Origin: Streptomyces sp. MMG1121
Lineage (GTDB): Bacteria > Actinomycetota > Actinomycetes > Streptomycetales > Streptomycetaceae
DNA length: 64,000 nt
Direction of reading: 5' to 3'
Assembly: GCF_001280015.1 (NCBI RefSeq)
Contig: NZ_LGDV01000130.1
Span: 1 to 64,000, forward strand
Positions 53,187 through 61,845 of the stretch are shown here, piece by piece. The notes under the pieces were generated by a model. It saw only the letters and a list, made by a program, of their open reading frames with translations. It was not told the DNA's origin and did no database searches. How positions within the stretch are numbered: the stretch's first letter is position 1; every line of letters starts with the position of its first letter. The position numbers were made by a program, and so were the translations under genes.

Positions 53187-54623
53187 TCAGAGCACCTCGT
53201 CACAGGCCGCCCGCAGCCGCCGTACCCCCTCCGTGATCTCCCCGGTCCCGGCGACCGCGGCGAAGCTCAGCCGGAGGTGGGCGGCGGGGGGTTCGGCGCT
53301 GAAGTAAGGGCGGCCGGGGGTGAGGGCGACGCCCGCACGGAGGGCGGCCGCGGTGAGCGCCTCTTCTCCCCCGGAGCCGTCGGGGAGGCGCAGCCAGAGG
53401 TGGTAGCCGCCCGACGGGACGTGCGGCAGGGCGAGTTCGGGCAGCCGCGCGGCGAGCGCGGTCGTCAGCGCGTCGCGGCGGACCTTCAACTCGGCCGACA
53501 GCGCCCGCAGATGGCGGGGCCAGGCCGGGGAGCCGACCAGTTCCAGGGCCGCCTCCTGCAGCGGCCGCGGGACGAAGAAGCTGTCCACGACCTGGATGGC
53601 GCGCAGCCGTTCCAGCACCGGTCCGTGCGCGGCCAGGGCGCTCACCCGGAAGCTGGGCGAGGTCGCCTTGGTCAGCGAGCCGACATGGACGACCACGCCG
53701 TCCGGGTCGTCGGCGGCCAGCGGGCGGGGCAGCGGGCCGGCGTCGGCGTGCACGAGGCGCCGCACGAAGTCGTCCTCGACGACGAACGCGCCCGCCTCGC
53801 GGGCGATGCGCAGCACCTCGGCACGCCGGCCGGGGGCCAGCACGGCACCGGTCGGGTTCTGGAACAGCGGCTGGCACACGAACACCCGGGCGCCGCTGGC
53901 CCGGAAGGCGTCGGCGAGCAGTTCGGGCCGCACCCCCTCGGGGTCCACGGGCACCGGCACCGGGCGCAGTCCGGCCGCGCGGGCGAGCGCCAGCATCCCC
54001 GGGTAGGTGGGCGACTCCACGAGCACGGGGGCGCCGGGCGGGGCGAGCGCGCGCAGGGCGGTGGCCAGGGCGGACTGCCCGCCGGCCGCGATCAGCACCT
54101 CGGCCGCGGTGACGGCCCCGCCGATCCCGCGCGCGAACCACTCCCGCAGCTCCGGCAGCCCCTCCAGCGGCGGCCTCCCCCAGGCGCCCGGTCGCCGTCC
54201 GGCCCGGGCCAGGGCCGCCGCCATGGCGCGCTCGGGCTGGAGGGAGGGGTGCAGATAGCCGCCGCTGAACTCCAGCACCCCGGGTGGCGGGGCGGCCAGC
54301 GAGACCGTGACCCCCGAGGCGTCCACCGTGCGCGGTACGAGGTCGGCGCTGCCGTCGGCGCTCAGCGCGACCTCCTGCCAGGAGGTGTCCCCGGCCGGGG
54401 TCTGCGCCGTGTGCGGCCGGGCGCGGAAGGCACCGGCTCCGGGCCGGGTGACCACGAGCCCCTCGGCGGCCAGCTGGGCCAGGGCCCGGGAGACGGTCAC
54501 CGGACTCACCCGGAACCGCTCGACCAGCGCCCGACTCGATGGGAGCTTTCCACCTGGAGAGTAGCGGTCGAGGTCCCGTCGGAGCTCTTCTGCCAGTTCG
54601 CTTACGCTGCTACGCTGGTGCAT
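53187..54623 (-). CDS. MocR/GntR-type regulator with aminotransferase domain
   Basis: A GntR winged helix (residues 10-70: RYSPGGKLPSSRALVERFRVSPVTVSRALAQLAAEGLV) is fused to a class-I aminotransferase domain (PLEGLPELREWFARGIG, AGGQSALATALRAL, QPLFQNPTGAVLAP, VVEDDFVRRL, and the PLP Lys in VGSLTKATSPSFRVSAL). It should use PLP or an amine as effector. Its start codon overlaps the EamA start on the other strand; both messages look leaderless. The exporter it faces is its likely target. Confidence 0.93.
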   Translation of the reverse strand: MHQRSSVSELAEELRRDLDRYSPGGKLPSSRALVERFRVSPVTVSRALAQLAAEGLVVTRPGAGAFRARPHTAQTPAGDTSWQEVALSADGSADLVPRTVDASGVTVSLAAPPPGVLEFSGGYLHPSLQPERAMAAALARAGRRPGAWGRPPLEGLPELREWFARGIGGAVTAAEVLIAAGGQSALATALRALAPPGAPVLVESPTYPGMLALARAAGLRPVPVPVDPEGVRPELLADAFRASGARVFVCQPLFQNPTGAVLAPGRRAEVLRIAREAGAFVVEDDFVRRLVHADAGPLPRPLAADDPDGVVVHVGSLTKATSPSFRVSALAAHGPVLERLRAIQVVDSFFVPRPLQEAALELVGSPAWPRHLRALSAELKVRRDALTTALAARLPELALPHVPSGGYHLWLRLPDGSGGEEALTAAALRAGVALTPGRPYFSAEPPAAHLRLSFAAVAGTGEITEGVRRLRAACDEVL

Positions 54624-54645
54624 GAGTACACAGAGTAGCGCTACT
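54611..54645. promoter_or_regulatory. Overlapping divergent leaderless promoters
   Basis: TACGCT (54611-54616, plus) lies five bases before the EamA ATG and TACTCT (54632-54637, minus) eight bases before the MocR ATG. The start codons share CATG. The palindrome AGTAGCGCTACT at 54634-54645, with CTACGCT further left, is a plausible MocR site. Confidence 0.6.
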
Positions 54646-55533
54646 GCAACGAGCCCGATAGCGGTCAACGCCCCGCGCGAGCGCAGTGGCCTCGGTACCG
54701 GGCTGGCCGCCCTGGGCGTCGCCTCCTTCTCCCTGACGTTCCCGGCCACCGCCTGGGGCCTGCAGGGCTTCGGCCCCTGGTCGCTGGTGGCCGCGCGCTG
54801 CGTCCTCGCGGCACTCGTCGCGGGCGGCTGTCTGCTCGCGCTGAGGGTGCCGCTGCCCGAGCGGCGTCATCTGCCGGGGCTCGCCGTCGTCGCGGCCGGT
54901 GTCGTGCTCGGCTTCCCGATGCTGACCACGCTCGCCCTCGAGACCTCCACCACCGCGCACGCGGCCGTCGTGGTGGGGCTGCTGCCGCTGACCACCGCGG
55001 TCCTGTCGGCGGTGCGCATCGGCAGCCGGCCCTCGCGCCGGTTCTGGCTGGCCGCGCTGGCGGGGGCCGCGGCCGTGGTGGCCTTCACCCTCACCCAGAG
55101 CGGCGGCGCGCTCACGGTCGCCGACGGCTATCTCTTCGCGGCCCTGCTGGTGTGCGCGGCCGGGTACACCGAGGGCGGCCGGCTGGCCCGGGTGATGCCG
55201 GGCTGGCAGGTCATCGCCTGGGCACTGGTGCTGTGCGCGCCGCTGGCCGTCCCGGCCGCCGCGGTGGCGCTGGCGTACGAGCCGGTCCAGCTCGGCTGGC
55301 ACGGGATCGCCGGTCTGCTGTGGGTGGCGCTGGGCTCGCAGTTCCTCGGCCTGGTCGTCTGGTACCGGGGCATGGCGGCCATCGGGATCCCGCGGGCCAG
55401 CCAGTTGCAGTTGGCCCAGCCGCTGCTCACACTGGTGTGGTCGGCGCTGCTCCTGGGCGAACACTTCACGGCGGCCGCTCCGCTGACCGCCGTGGCCGTG
55501 CTCGTGTGCATCGCCGTCACCCAGCGGTCGTGA
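54622..55533 (+). CDS. EamA/DMT-family exporter
   Basis: The 303-residue protein has ten membrane spans in two EamA repeats (SFSLTFPATAWGLQGFGPWSLVAARCVLAALVAGG ... and YLFAALLVCAAGYTEGGRLARV). Members export amino acids, nucleosides or metabolites. The MocR partner suggests an amine or amino acid. The ATG is at the predicted transcription start. Confidence 0.92.
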   Translation: MSTQSSATATSPIAVNAPRERSGLGTGLAALGVASFSLTFPATAWGLQGFGPWSLVAARCVLAALVAGGCLLALRVPLPERRHLPGLAVVAAGVVLGFPMLTTLALETSTTAHAAVVVGLLPLTTAVLSAVRIGSRPSRRFWLAALAGAAAVVAFTLTQSGGALTVADGYLFAALLVCAAGYTEGGRLARVMPGWQVIAWALVLCAPLAVPAAAVALAYEPVQLGWHGIAGLLWVALGSQFLGLVVWYRGMAAIGIPRASQLQLAQPLLTLVWSALLLGEHFTAAAPLTAVAVLVCIAVTQRS

Positions 55534-55552
55534 TCGTGAGGAGGGCCGGCAG

Positions 55553-55750
55553 ATGCGTGCATCCAAGGGCGACCGTCTTGTCCAGCACGGCAGGGTGGTC
55601 GGCCAACACGACCATGTCGTAGAAGTCGTCGAGGTACTCGGCCCCGAGGGCAACCCGCCCTACCGTGTCCGGTCCGAGAACGGGCACGAGTCGATCATGT
55701 CCCCTGGACCCGACTGCCAGGTCAGGCACAAGGACGAGCGGCAGCGGTAG
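55553..55750 (+). CDS. DUF1918-domain protein
   Basis: A 65-residue protein with GDRLVQHGRVVGQHDHVVEVVEVLGPEGNPPYRVRSENGHESIMSPGPDCQV, the SH3-like DUF1918 pattern found in actinobacteria. It follows the EamA gene by 19 bases and may share its transcript. Role unknown. It ends just before the convergent GHL10 gene. Confidence 0.88.
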   Translation: MRASKGDRLVQHGRVVGQHDHVVEVVEVLGPEGNPPYRVRSENGHESIMSPGPDCQVRHKDERQR

Positions 55751-55751
55751 C

Positions 55752-56993
55752 TCAGCGCGGTGGTTTCGCCGGTCGCCGGTAGTGATCGGCGACCACGCGC
55801 GCCATCGCACCGATAGGGTCGGCCGCCACGTCCTCGGCGGCGAAGAATACGTGCCCGCGCACCTGCGGGTACCGCGCGGCGAGCGTGAGGTGCCGGGACA
55901 GTTCGACCGGGTCCTGCCAGGCCGAGGGCTGCCCCGCCGCACCGGCCTTGTACAGGGCCTCGCCGATATGGAGCTGTGTCCTGGTCCCCCGCGTGACCGA
56001 CGCCCACCACTCGACCAGCTTCGCGTAGTCGGCGCCGGCGAAGCCGATGTTCCAGTACAGCTGCGGGACGATGTGGTCGATCCAGTGCTCACGCACCCAT
56101 CTGCGGGTGTCCGCGTACAGGTCGTCGTACGTCTGGACGCCCGCCCGGGTGTCCGAGCCGCGCGGGTCGGTCGAGGCGTTGCGCCACACCCCGAAGGGGC
56201 TGATCCCGAACCGGGTGCCAGGCCGGACCCGCCTGATGCCGGCGGCCGTCTCCTTCACCAGCCGGTTGATGTTGTCGCGGCGCCACGCGGCCCGGTTGCC
56301 GAAGTCGCCGCCGTAGCGGTCGTAGGCGTCATCGTCGTCGAAGGTCTGCCCGGCGACCGGATAGGGGTAGAAGTAGTCGTCGAAGTGGACGGCGTCGACC
56401 GGGTACTTCGCGACCGCGTCGAGCATCGCCCGCTGCACGAAGGCGCGGACCTGGGACAGTCCGGGGTTGTAGTAGAGCTGCCCGCCGTACCGGACCACCC
56501 AGTCGGGGTGCCTGCGGGCCGGGTGCCGGGCGGCCAGCCGGCCGAGGTCGGCATGGATCGCGATCCGGTACGGATTGAACCAGGCGTGCAGTCGCAGTCC
56601 CCGGGCGTGCGCCTCTCGTACGGCGGTGCCCAGCGGGTCCCAGCCGGGGTTGCGGCCCTGGGTGCCGGTCAGGTACTCGGACCAGGGCTCATGCCGGGAC
56701 GGCCACAGGGCGTCGGCGGCGGGGCGCACCTGGAAGATCACCGTGTTGAGCCGGTCCCGGGCCGCCCTGTCGAGATGGGCGATCAGTTCCTCGCGCTGGA
56801 CGGCGGCCGGCAGACCGGGCCGGGACGGCCAGTCCCGGTTGTCGACCGTGGCGAGCCACACACCCCGCATCTCGCGGGTCGCCCGCGGCCGGTGACCGGG
56901 CCCCTCGCCGCGCGGTACGGCCGCCGCGGCGGGCGCCGCGGCCAGGGTCGACAGCGCCGCCAGGGTGAAGGCCCGCCGTGACAGTTGCCCCAT
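55752..56993 (-). CDS. Secreted glycoside hydrolase-like 10 (GHL10) protein
   Basis: A Tat-like signal (MGQLSRRAFTLAALSTLAAAPAAA) leads into a TIM-barrel domain: REMRGVWLATVDNRDWPS, LNTVIFQVRPAADALWPS, GLRLHAWFNPYRIA, VDAVHFDDYFYPYP and HWIDHIVPQLYWNIGFA. The Asp pair in HFDDYF is the likely catalytic site of this family. It probably acts on a cell-wall or extracellular polysaccharide. The 413 residues match the family. Confidence 0.92.
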   Translation of the reverse strand: MGQLSRRAFTLAALSTLAAAPAAAAVPRGEGPGHRPRATREMRGVWLATVDNRDWPSRPGLPAAVQREELIAHLDRAARDRLNTVIFQVRPAADALWPSRHEPWSEYLTGTQGRNPGWDPLGTAVREAHARGLRLHAWFNPYRIAIHADLGRLAARHPARRHPDWVVRYGGQLYYNPGLSQVRAFVQRAMLDAVAKYPVDAVHFDDYFYPYPVAGQTFDDDDAYDRYGGDFGNRAAWRRDNINRLVKETAAGIRRVRPGTRFGISPFGVWRNASTDPRGSDTRAGVQTYDDLYADTRRWVREHWIDHIVPQLYWNIGFAGADYAKLVEWWASVTRGTRTQLHIGEALYKAGAAGQPSAWQDPVELSRHLTLAARYPQVRGHVFFAAEDVAADPIGAMARVVADHYRRPAKPPR

Positions 56994-57162
56994 CCGAACG
57001 CCCCCGTACGCTCCGGATCCGCTCCGTCACGGATCGTCCCGCGCTCCAGCATGCCCCCACCCGCGCGATCGATCATCGATACTTGGCGGTAACGTGCACG
57101 ATCGGAGCAGGGGCCGAACCCGGAGATCCTGCCGAGTGCCGTAGATCAGCGAAGGGGACGAT

Positions 57163-58038
57163 GTGACGGGCATCCCAGCGGGAGACATTGCTCGCGTCGG
57201 AGTCGTGGGCTGCGGCCAGATGGGCGCGGGCATCGCCGAGGTGTGCGCCCGCGCCGGACTGGACGTGAAGGTCGCCGAGACCACCGGCGAGGCTCTGGAG
57301 ATCGGCCGCACCCGGCTGCTCAACTCCCTGGCCAAGGCCGCCGAGCGCGGCAAGATCACCGAGGAGGAGCGGGACGGCACGCAGGCGCGCCTCAGCTTCA
57401 CCACGGACCTCGGCGAGTTCGCCGACCGCGATCTGGTGATCGAGGCCGTCGTGGAGAACGAGCAGGTGAAGACGGAGATCTTCCAGGTGCTCGACCAGGT
57501 GGTGACCCGCCCGGACGCGATCCTGGCCTCCAACACCTCCTCGATCCCGCTGGTGAAGCTGGCGGTCGCCACCTCCCGCCCGGACCACGTGGTCGGCATC
57601 CACTTCTTCAACCCGGCCCCGGTGCAGCAGCTGGTCGAGCTGATCCCGGCGCTGACCACCTCCGAGGGCACCCTCGGCCGCGCCCAGCTGTTCGCCGAGA
57701 AGGTGCTCGGCAAGCACGCCATCCGCGCCCAGGACCGCTCCGGTTTCGTGGTCAACGCGCTGCTCGTGCCCTATCTGCTCTCCGCGATCCGGATGTTCGA
57801 GTCGGGCATCGCCAGCCGTGAGGACATCGACAACGGCATGGAGATGGGCTGCGCCCACCCGATGGGCCCGCTGAAGCTGTCCGACCTGATCGGCCTGGAC
57901 ACCATCGTCTCCATCGCGAACTCGATGTACGCCGAGTACAAGGAGCCCCTGTACGCCGCTCCCCCGCTGCTCCAGCGCATGGTGGAGGCGGGCCGACTGG
58001 GCCGGAAGACCGGGTCGGGCTTCTACACCTACGGCTGA
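57163..58038 (+). CDS. 3-hydroxybutyryl-CoA dehydrogenase
   Basis: The enzyme reversibly oxidises 3-hydroxyacyl-CoA with NAD(P), in fatty-acid/butyrate and ethylmalonyl-CoA metabolism. RVGVVGCGQMGAGIAEVCARAG is the cofactor loop, ASNTSSIPLV and HVVGIHFFNPAPVQQLVE contain catalytic residues (His in IHFFNP), and GCAHPMGPLKLSDLIGLD lies in the C-terminal domain. The GTG at 57163 overlaps an ATG-TGA. 291 residues; no hydratase fusion. A clear terminator follows. Confidence 0.95.
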   Translation: MTGIPAGDIARVGVVGCGQMGAGIAEVCARAGLDVKVAETTGEALEIGRTRLLNSLAKAAERGKITEEERDGTQARLSFTTDLGEFADRDLVIEAVVENEQVKTEIFQVLDQVVTRPDAILASNTSSIPLVKLAVATSRPDHVVGIHFFNPAPVQQLVELIPALTTSEGTLGRAQLFAEKVLGKHAIRAQDRSGFVVNALLVPYLLSAIRMFESGIASREDIDNGMEMGCAHPMGPLKLSDLIGLDTIVSIANSMYAEYKEPLYAAPPLLQRMVEAGRLGRKTGSGFYTYG

Positions 58039-58060
58039 TCACACAGAGCAACGCCTTACG

Positions 58061-58086
58061 GCCCGGCACCGGACTCGGTGCCGGGC
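58061..58086 (+). terminator. Terminator after 3-hydroxybutyryl-CoA dehydrogenase
   Basis: GCCCGGCACC and GGTGCCGGGC form a perfect ten-pair stem with a six-base loop, 22 bases past the stop. Confidence 0.85.
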
Positions 58087-58231
58087 TCATCTGTTTCACT
58101 CCCCGTGTGCGCGCCGGGCACGCATATGCCCGTCGCACACGCTCCCCTCGCGCCCACCAGGGGAGTTGACTCCTCATGCGCATGCAAGGGATGCGGAACC
58201 ATCCATTTCGACTACCGAAAGGAGCGGACCC

Positions 58232-58492
58232 GTGACCGCCGATCAGGAGCATCCCGTGGTCCAGGGAGAACTCGCAGAGTTACGGCGTCGCCTCGATGTG
58301 GCCTACGCCCGGGTCGAGGGAGGGCTGGCGCTGCTCAGTCACCGCACCGAGGAGACCGCGAAGGAACTGGACGAACTGAACTCCCGCATGGTCTCGCTGG
58401 AACACGCCCGCTGGCCGTTGCCCTCGCTCGCCGCCCTGACGGCCCTGGGAGCGCTCGTCGTGACGGTCTGGCAGGCCGTGTCGGCCCGCTAG
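58232..58492 (+). CDS. Small coiled-coil membrane protein (86 aa)
   Basis: The GTG at 58232 has AAGGAG eight bases ahead. About residues 10-55 form a charged heptad helix (ELAELRRRLDVAYARVEGGLALLSHRTEETAKELDELNSRM), followed by one C-terminal span (LPSLAALTALGALVVTVWQAV). It may be a tail-anchored oligomer. I recognise no family. Confidence 0.75.
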   Translation: MTADQEHPVVQGELAELRRRLDVAYARVEGGLALLSHRTEETAKELDELNSRMVSLEHARWPLPSLAALTALGALVVTVWQAVSAR

Positions 58493-58513
58493 CCCGCCGT
58501 CCGGGCCCCGTCG

Positions 58514-59053
58514 TCACTGGCCTTCGGAGAGCCTGAGGTGGTGCAGCAGCAGTAACGCGGCCGCCATGTTGGCGGCCGGGACCTCCCCACGGGCGATCAT
58601 GTCGGGGACGAGTTTGAGGGGGACCCATTCCCGGCGGTCCGACTCGAAGTCGTCCACGGGATGCCCGATGTACTCGCCCCGGTCGGACCAGTAGATGTGG
58701 TGCCGGGCGTCGGTGAGGCCGTTGGACGGCTCCACGCTCATGAGGTGGTGCAGGGGCCCCGGCCGCCAGCCGGTCTCCTCCTCCAGTTCCCGGGCGGCCG
58801 CGACGGCGATGTCCTCGCCGTCCTCGACGACACCCGCGGCCAGTTCCCAGCCCCAGCTGTCGGTGATGAAGCGGTGCCGCCACAGCAGCAGCACCTCGTT
58901 GGCCTCGTTGACGACCGTGGCCACGGCCACGGGCCGCAGCCGGATCAGGAAGTGGTCGAGATGCCGGCCGTCCGGCAGCTCGACATCAGCGAGATTGACG
59001 CTGAACCAGCGATTCGCATACACAGTTTGTTCGTTCTGTTTCGTCCACTGCAC
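58514..59053 (-). CDS. NUDIX hydrolase (ADP-ribose pyrophosphatase-like)
   Basis: The Nudix box GVVEDGEDIAVAAARELEEETGW is complete with the REXXEE metal site. VVNEANEVLLLWRHRFITDSWGWELAAG precedes it. The 179-residue form starting at GTG 59053 (VQWTKQNEQTVYANRWFSVN) suits the ADP-ribose/sugar-nucleotide class. Upstream codons to 59107 look unrelated. It lies directly downstream of the NsdA-like regulator gene. Confidence 0.92.
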   Translation of the reverse strand: MQWTKQNEQTVYANRWFSVNLADVELPDGRHLDHFLIRLRPVAVATVVNEANEVLLLWRHRFITDSWGWELAAGVVEDGEDIAVAAARELEEETGWRPGPLHHLMSVEPSNGLTDARHHIYWSDRGEYIGHPVDDFESDRREWVPLKLVPDMIARGEVPAANMAAALLLLHHLRLSEGQ

Positions 59054-59118
59054 GGTTCTGCCACCTTCCGCCGAGTAAGTGGCAATATCGCAGCAGGGAC
59101 TGTGCACCTACAGGGGGC

Positions 59119-60459
59119 CTACAGCGGTACGCGCAGTGCCCCGTCGATGAGTTCCGCGGCCTCGGCGGTGCCGGCCGAGCCGCAGCGCACCAGGTACTCG
59201 CGTACCGCGCGCAGTCTGTCGCGCAGCCGCTGGGACTCCATTCCGCGCGCCTGCTCGGCCATCTGCACGGCGGTGGCCACCGCCTTGTCGGCCTGGCCCT
59301 GGCGCAGTTCGATCGTGCAGAGCATGGCGAGCCGGTGCACCCGCCCCCGGTCGTGGGCGGGGTTGTCGACGGCCGCCGCCGCGTGCTCCCGGGCGGCGGC
59401 GAGTTCACCGAGACTGAGCAGTGCCTCGGCCACCTGCACATTGACCAGGCCCGGCTGCACATAGCCGGTCTCGTCGGGCTCGTACCCGCGCCGGATCCGG
59501 TCGGCCGCCGTCTCCGCGCGCCGGATGCACGCCAGCGCGCTGCCCGCGTCGCCGAGATGGGCGTAGGCCTTGGCCTGCATCGCGTACAGGTCGGAGGCGA
59601 GCGCCGGGGTGATGTGCTTGCCGGCGGCCCGCAGCGCGGCCTCGGCGAAGGCGACGGCCTGCCGGTACTCCCGCATGAACAGCGACTGGTTGACCAGCAG
59701 CGCTATCACATACGCCCCGAGTCCCCGGTCCCCGCTGGCCTTGGCCAGCCGGAGCGCCTGGTGGAAGTAGCGCTGGGCGAGCCCGTGCGCGTCGGAGTCG
59801 TACGCGCAGATCCCCGCGACGGCCACCAACCCGCCGGTCGCCCGGTGCAGTTGACGCCCGGTGGCATCGGTGTAGCTGCCGCGCAGCAGTGGCGCCGCCT
59901 CGGCGTTGAGGAAGCCGACGATCCGGGTCCGGGTCGCGATGCCACCGGCCTTGCGGTACATCTGCTCGTAGTGCGCGCGGGCGGCGCGCAGCATCTCGAT
60001 GTCGGCCGTGGTCACCCGGTGCCGGCCGCCCCGGGAGACGTCGACGTCCTCGGGCGGGTTCTCCCACTCCCACACCGGCATCACCGCCGGGGTCCCGGTG
60101 ACGGCCGGGGCGCCCAGCACATGCGGCCGTTGCTGTTCGTCCGAGCGCCACAGGGCGGTCGCCCGCTCCACGAAGCCGGAGAGCGACCCGGTGTGCGGAG
60201 TGCTCGGCTCGCCCGGCACCCCGAGGCCGATGTCGTCGAGGGTCACCGGCCGCCGCAACCGCCCGGCCAGCACCTCGCAGATCAGATCGGGCACCTGGCC
60301 GCGCGGCCGCTGCCCCTTCAACCACCGTGCCACGGCGGTGTGTTCGTACCGGAGCTCGAGGCCCCGTCTCCGGCCCGCCTGGTTGACATGGGCGGCGAGA
60401 CCGGCGTGCGAGATCCCCGCTTCGTCCAGGATCGCGTCGAGCAGAGTGTTGGGCTGCAT
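59119..60459 (-). CDS. NsdA-like regulator with TPR-type repeats
   Basis: The 446-residue protein begins with a helix-turn-helix-like domain (LDAILDEAGISHAGLAAHVNQAGRRRGLELRYEHTAVARWLKGQRPRG). Repeats of the TPR kind follow (for example GGLVAVAGICAYDSDAHGLAQRYFHQALRLA and LGDAGSALACIRRAETAADRIRRGY). NsdA and its relatives negatively affect sporulation and antibiotic production in Streptomyces; I infer a similar role. An inverted repeat at 60508-60524 lies 49 bases upstream. It is probably cotranscribed with the NUDIX gene. Confidence 0.85.
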   Translation of the reverse strand: MQPNTLLDAILDEAGISHAGLAAHVNQAGRRRGLELRYEHTAVARWLKGQRPRGQVPDLICEVLAGRLRRPVTLDDIGLGVPGEPSTPHTGSLSGFVERATALWRSDEQQRPHVLGAPAVTGTPAVMPVWEWENPPEDVDVSRGGRHRVTTADIEMLRAARAHYEQMYRKAGGIATRTRIVGFLNAEAAPLLRGSYTDATGRQLHRATGGLVAVAGICAYDSDAHGLAQRYFHQALRLAKASGDRGLGAYVIALLVNQSLFMREYRQAVAFAEAALRAAGKHITPALASDLYAMQAKAYAHLGDAGSALACIRRAETAADRIRRGYEPDETGYVQPGLVNVQVAEALLSLGELAAAREHAAAAVDNPAHDRGRVHRLAMLCTIELRQGQADKAVATAVQMAEQARGMESQRLRDRLRAVREYLVRCGSAGTAEAAELIDGALRVPL

Positions 60460-60507
60460 GGGATGACCCCCGAGTGGCCTGGTGCGGTTCAGCGTAGTGC
60501 GCTTGCC

Positions 60508-60524
60508 TTCACACGGGGTGTGAA
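60508..60524. promoter_or_regulatory. Operator-like palindrome ahead of the NsdA-like gene
   Basis: TTCACAC-ggg-GTGTGAA is a perfect 7-bp inverted repeat in the promoter area of the regulator at 59119-60459. Confidence 0.5.
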
Positions 60525-60561
60525 CGGAGTGCTCGCATCCGGACCGTGCACGCGGTGTCGC

Positions 60562-61638
60562 TCAGCGTGTTCTGCGGATTGACTGAGGTACCGGCCAAGC
60601 CTCCGGCTCCCCCTCGAAAAGCGGCGGCTTGGCCGGGCCGCAGGTGCGCGCCCCCGGGTGGGGGTGCCTCCCCCTGGCCCGCTCCCTCTGCAGCACCAGC
60701 AGGGCGATGTCGTCCGTCGGTCGCCCGGCCGTGTGGTGCAGGAGCGCCGTGAACAGAGTCCTCAGTACGGACTGGGGTGAGACCGGCTGGACCCGGACCG
60801 CCTCCCGCAGGGCCGCCGGCAAGGAGAAGAAGCGGCCCTTGGCGTCCCTGGCCTCCTCGGCGCCGTCCGTGAACAGGACCAGGGAGTCGCCGGGCCGGAG
60901 CTGCCCGCAGGGCCGGGCTTCCAGTTCCGCCGGCAAGGGGAACGGGCCCAGCGGCGGAAGCGGGTCGAGCCGGCTCAGCGCCTCGACACTCGTACCGCTG
61001 ATCCGGTACGGCCAGGGATGGCCGCAGTTGAGCGCGCGCAGCTCGCCGTCCCGGCCGATCTCCAGGAGCAGGACGGTGACGAACTCCTCCGCGACCGAGT
61101 GCTCGGCCCGGGACTGTTCGCGCAGATGACGCGCGAGGGCGCGGTCCAGGCGGCGCAGGACACAGCCGAGTTCGGGCTCGTCGTGGGCCGCCTCGCGGAA
61201 GCTGCCGAGGACGGCGGCGACCGTGCCGAGGGCGGCCAGACCGTGCCCGCGTACGTCTCCCATCACCACGCGCACCCCGTGCTCGGTGGCGATCGCCTCG
61301 TACAGGTCCCCGCCGACGCTGGCGCCCCGGTCCGCGGACAGCTGGGCGGCGGCGACGTTCAGCCCGTCGAGCCGCGGGGGCAGCGGACGCAGGACGACGC
61401 TCTGCGCGACCCGCGCCACCCGGCGGGCCTGCCGCAGCTCACGCAGCAGGGCACGCCGGACATGGAAGACGAGCCCGGTGCCGACGGCGAAGAAGACGGC
61501 GCTGGTGACGATGCGCGCACCGAGCCCGTCCTGCTCGGCGAGCGGGCAGCCGAACTTGTAGCCGACCGCCACACCGCCCCAGATCATGGGCAGTACGGCT
61601 CCCCGCGCGGTGGGCGCCCGTGCCTTGATGCGGATCAT
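60562..61638 (-). CDS. RsbU/SpoIIE-type PP2C phosphatase with membrane anchor
   Basis: The 358-residue protein has two N-terminal spans (about 12-30 and 42-60), then a PP2C domain with the metal ligands GASVGGDLYEAI, MGDVRGHGLAALGTVAAV, FTDGAEEARDAKG and TDDIALLVLQ. No GAF or PAS sensor domain lies in between. It likely dephosphorylates an anti-anti-sigma factor to switch on a stress or development sigma factor. The ATG at 61638 precedes the first span; the frame is open upstream, but those residues are not convincing. Confidence 0.92.
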   Translation of the reverse strand: MIRIKARAPTARGAVLPMIWGGVAVGYKFGCPLAEQDGLGARIVTSAVFFAVGTGLVFHVRRALLRELRQARRVARVAQSVVLRPLPPRLDGLNVAAAQLSADRGASVGGDLYEAIATEHGVRVVMGDVRGHGLAALGTVAAVLGSFREAAHDEPELGCVLRRLDRALARHLREQSRAEHSVAEEFVTVLLLEIGRDGELRALNCGHPWPYRISGTSVEALSRLDPLPPLGPFPLPAELEARPCGQLRPGDSLVLFTDGAEEARDAKGRFFSLPAALREAVRVQPVSPQSVLRTLFTALLHHTAGRPTDDIALLVLQRERARGRHPHPGARTCGPAKPPLFEGEPEAWPVPQSIRRTR

Positions 61639-61809
61639 GCCTCTGGTCCCCCATGGAGAGTCCCTGACAGAGCAGACGGACCGACCCCGAAAGGCCGGTC
61701 CGATTCTGTCGAGGGCATGGCCCGCAAGGACCAGATCGCCCCGGATTCCCACCCAGATGAGTGACCTGTCCCCGGCCAACGCGCATTTATGCAGCTGGCA
61801 GAGGGGAAA

Positions 61810-61830
61810 ACGCGCCCCGAAGGGGCGCGT
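61810..61830 (-). terminator. Intrinsic terminator of pheST
   Basis: On the minus strand ACGCGCCCC-ttc-GGGGCGCGT is followed by a TTTT run: nine perfect pairs plus U-tract, 15 bases past the pheT stop. The clearest intrinsic terminator in the window. Confidence 0.92.
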
Positions 61831-61845
61831 CGCCCGGCGGACGGA

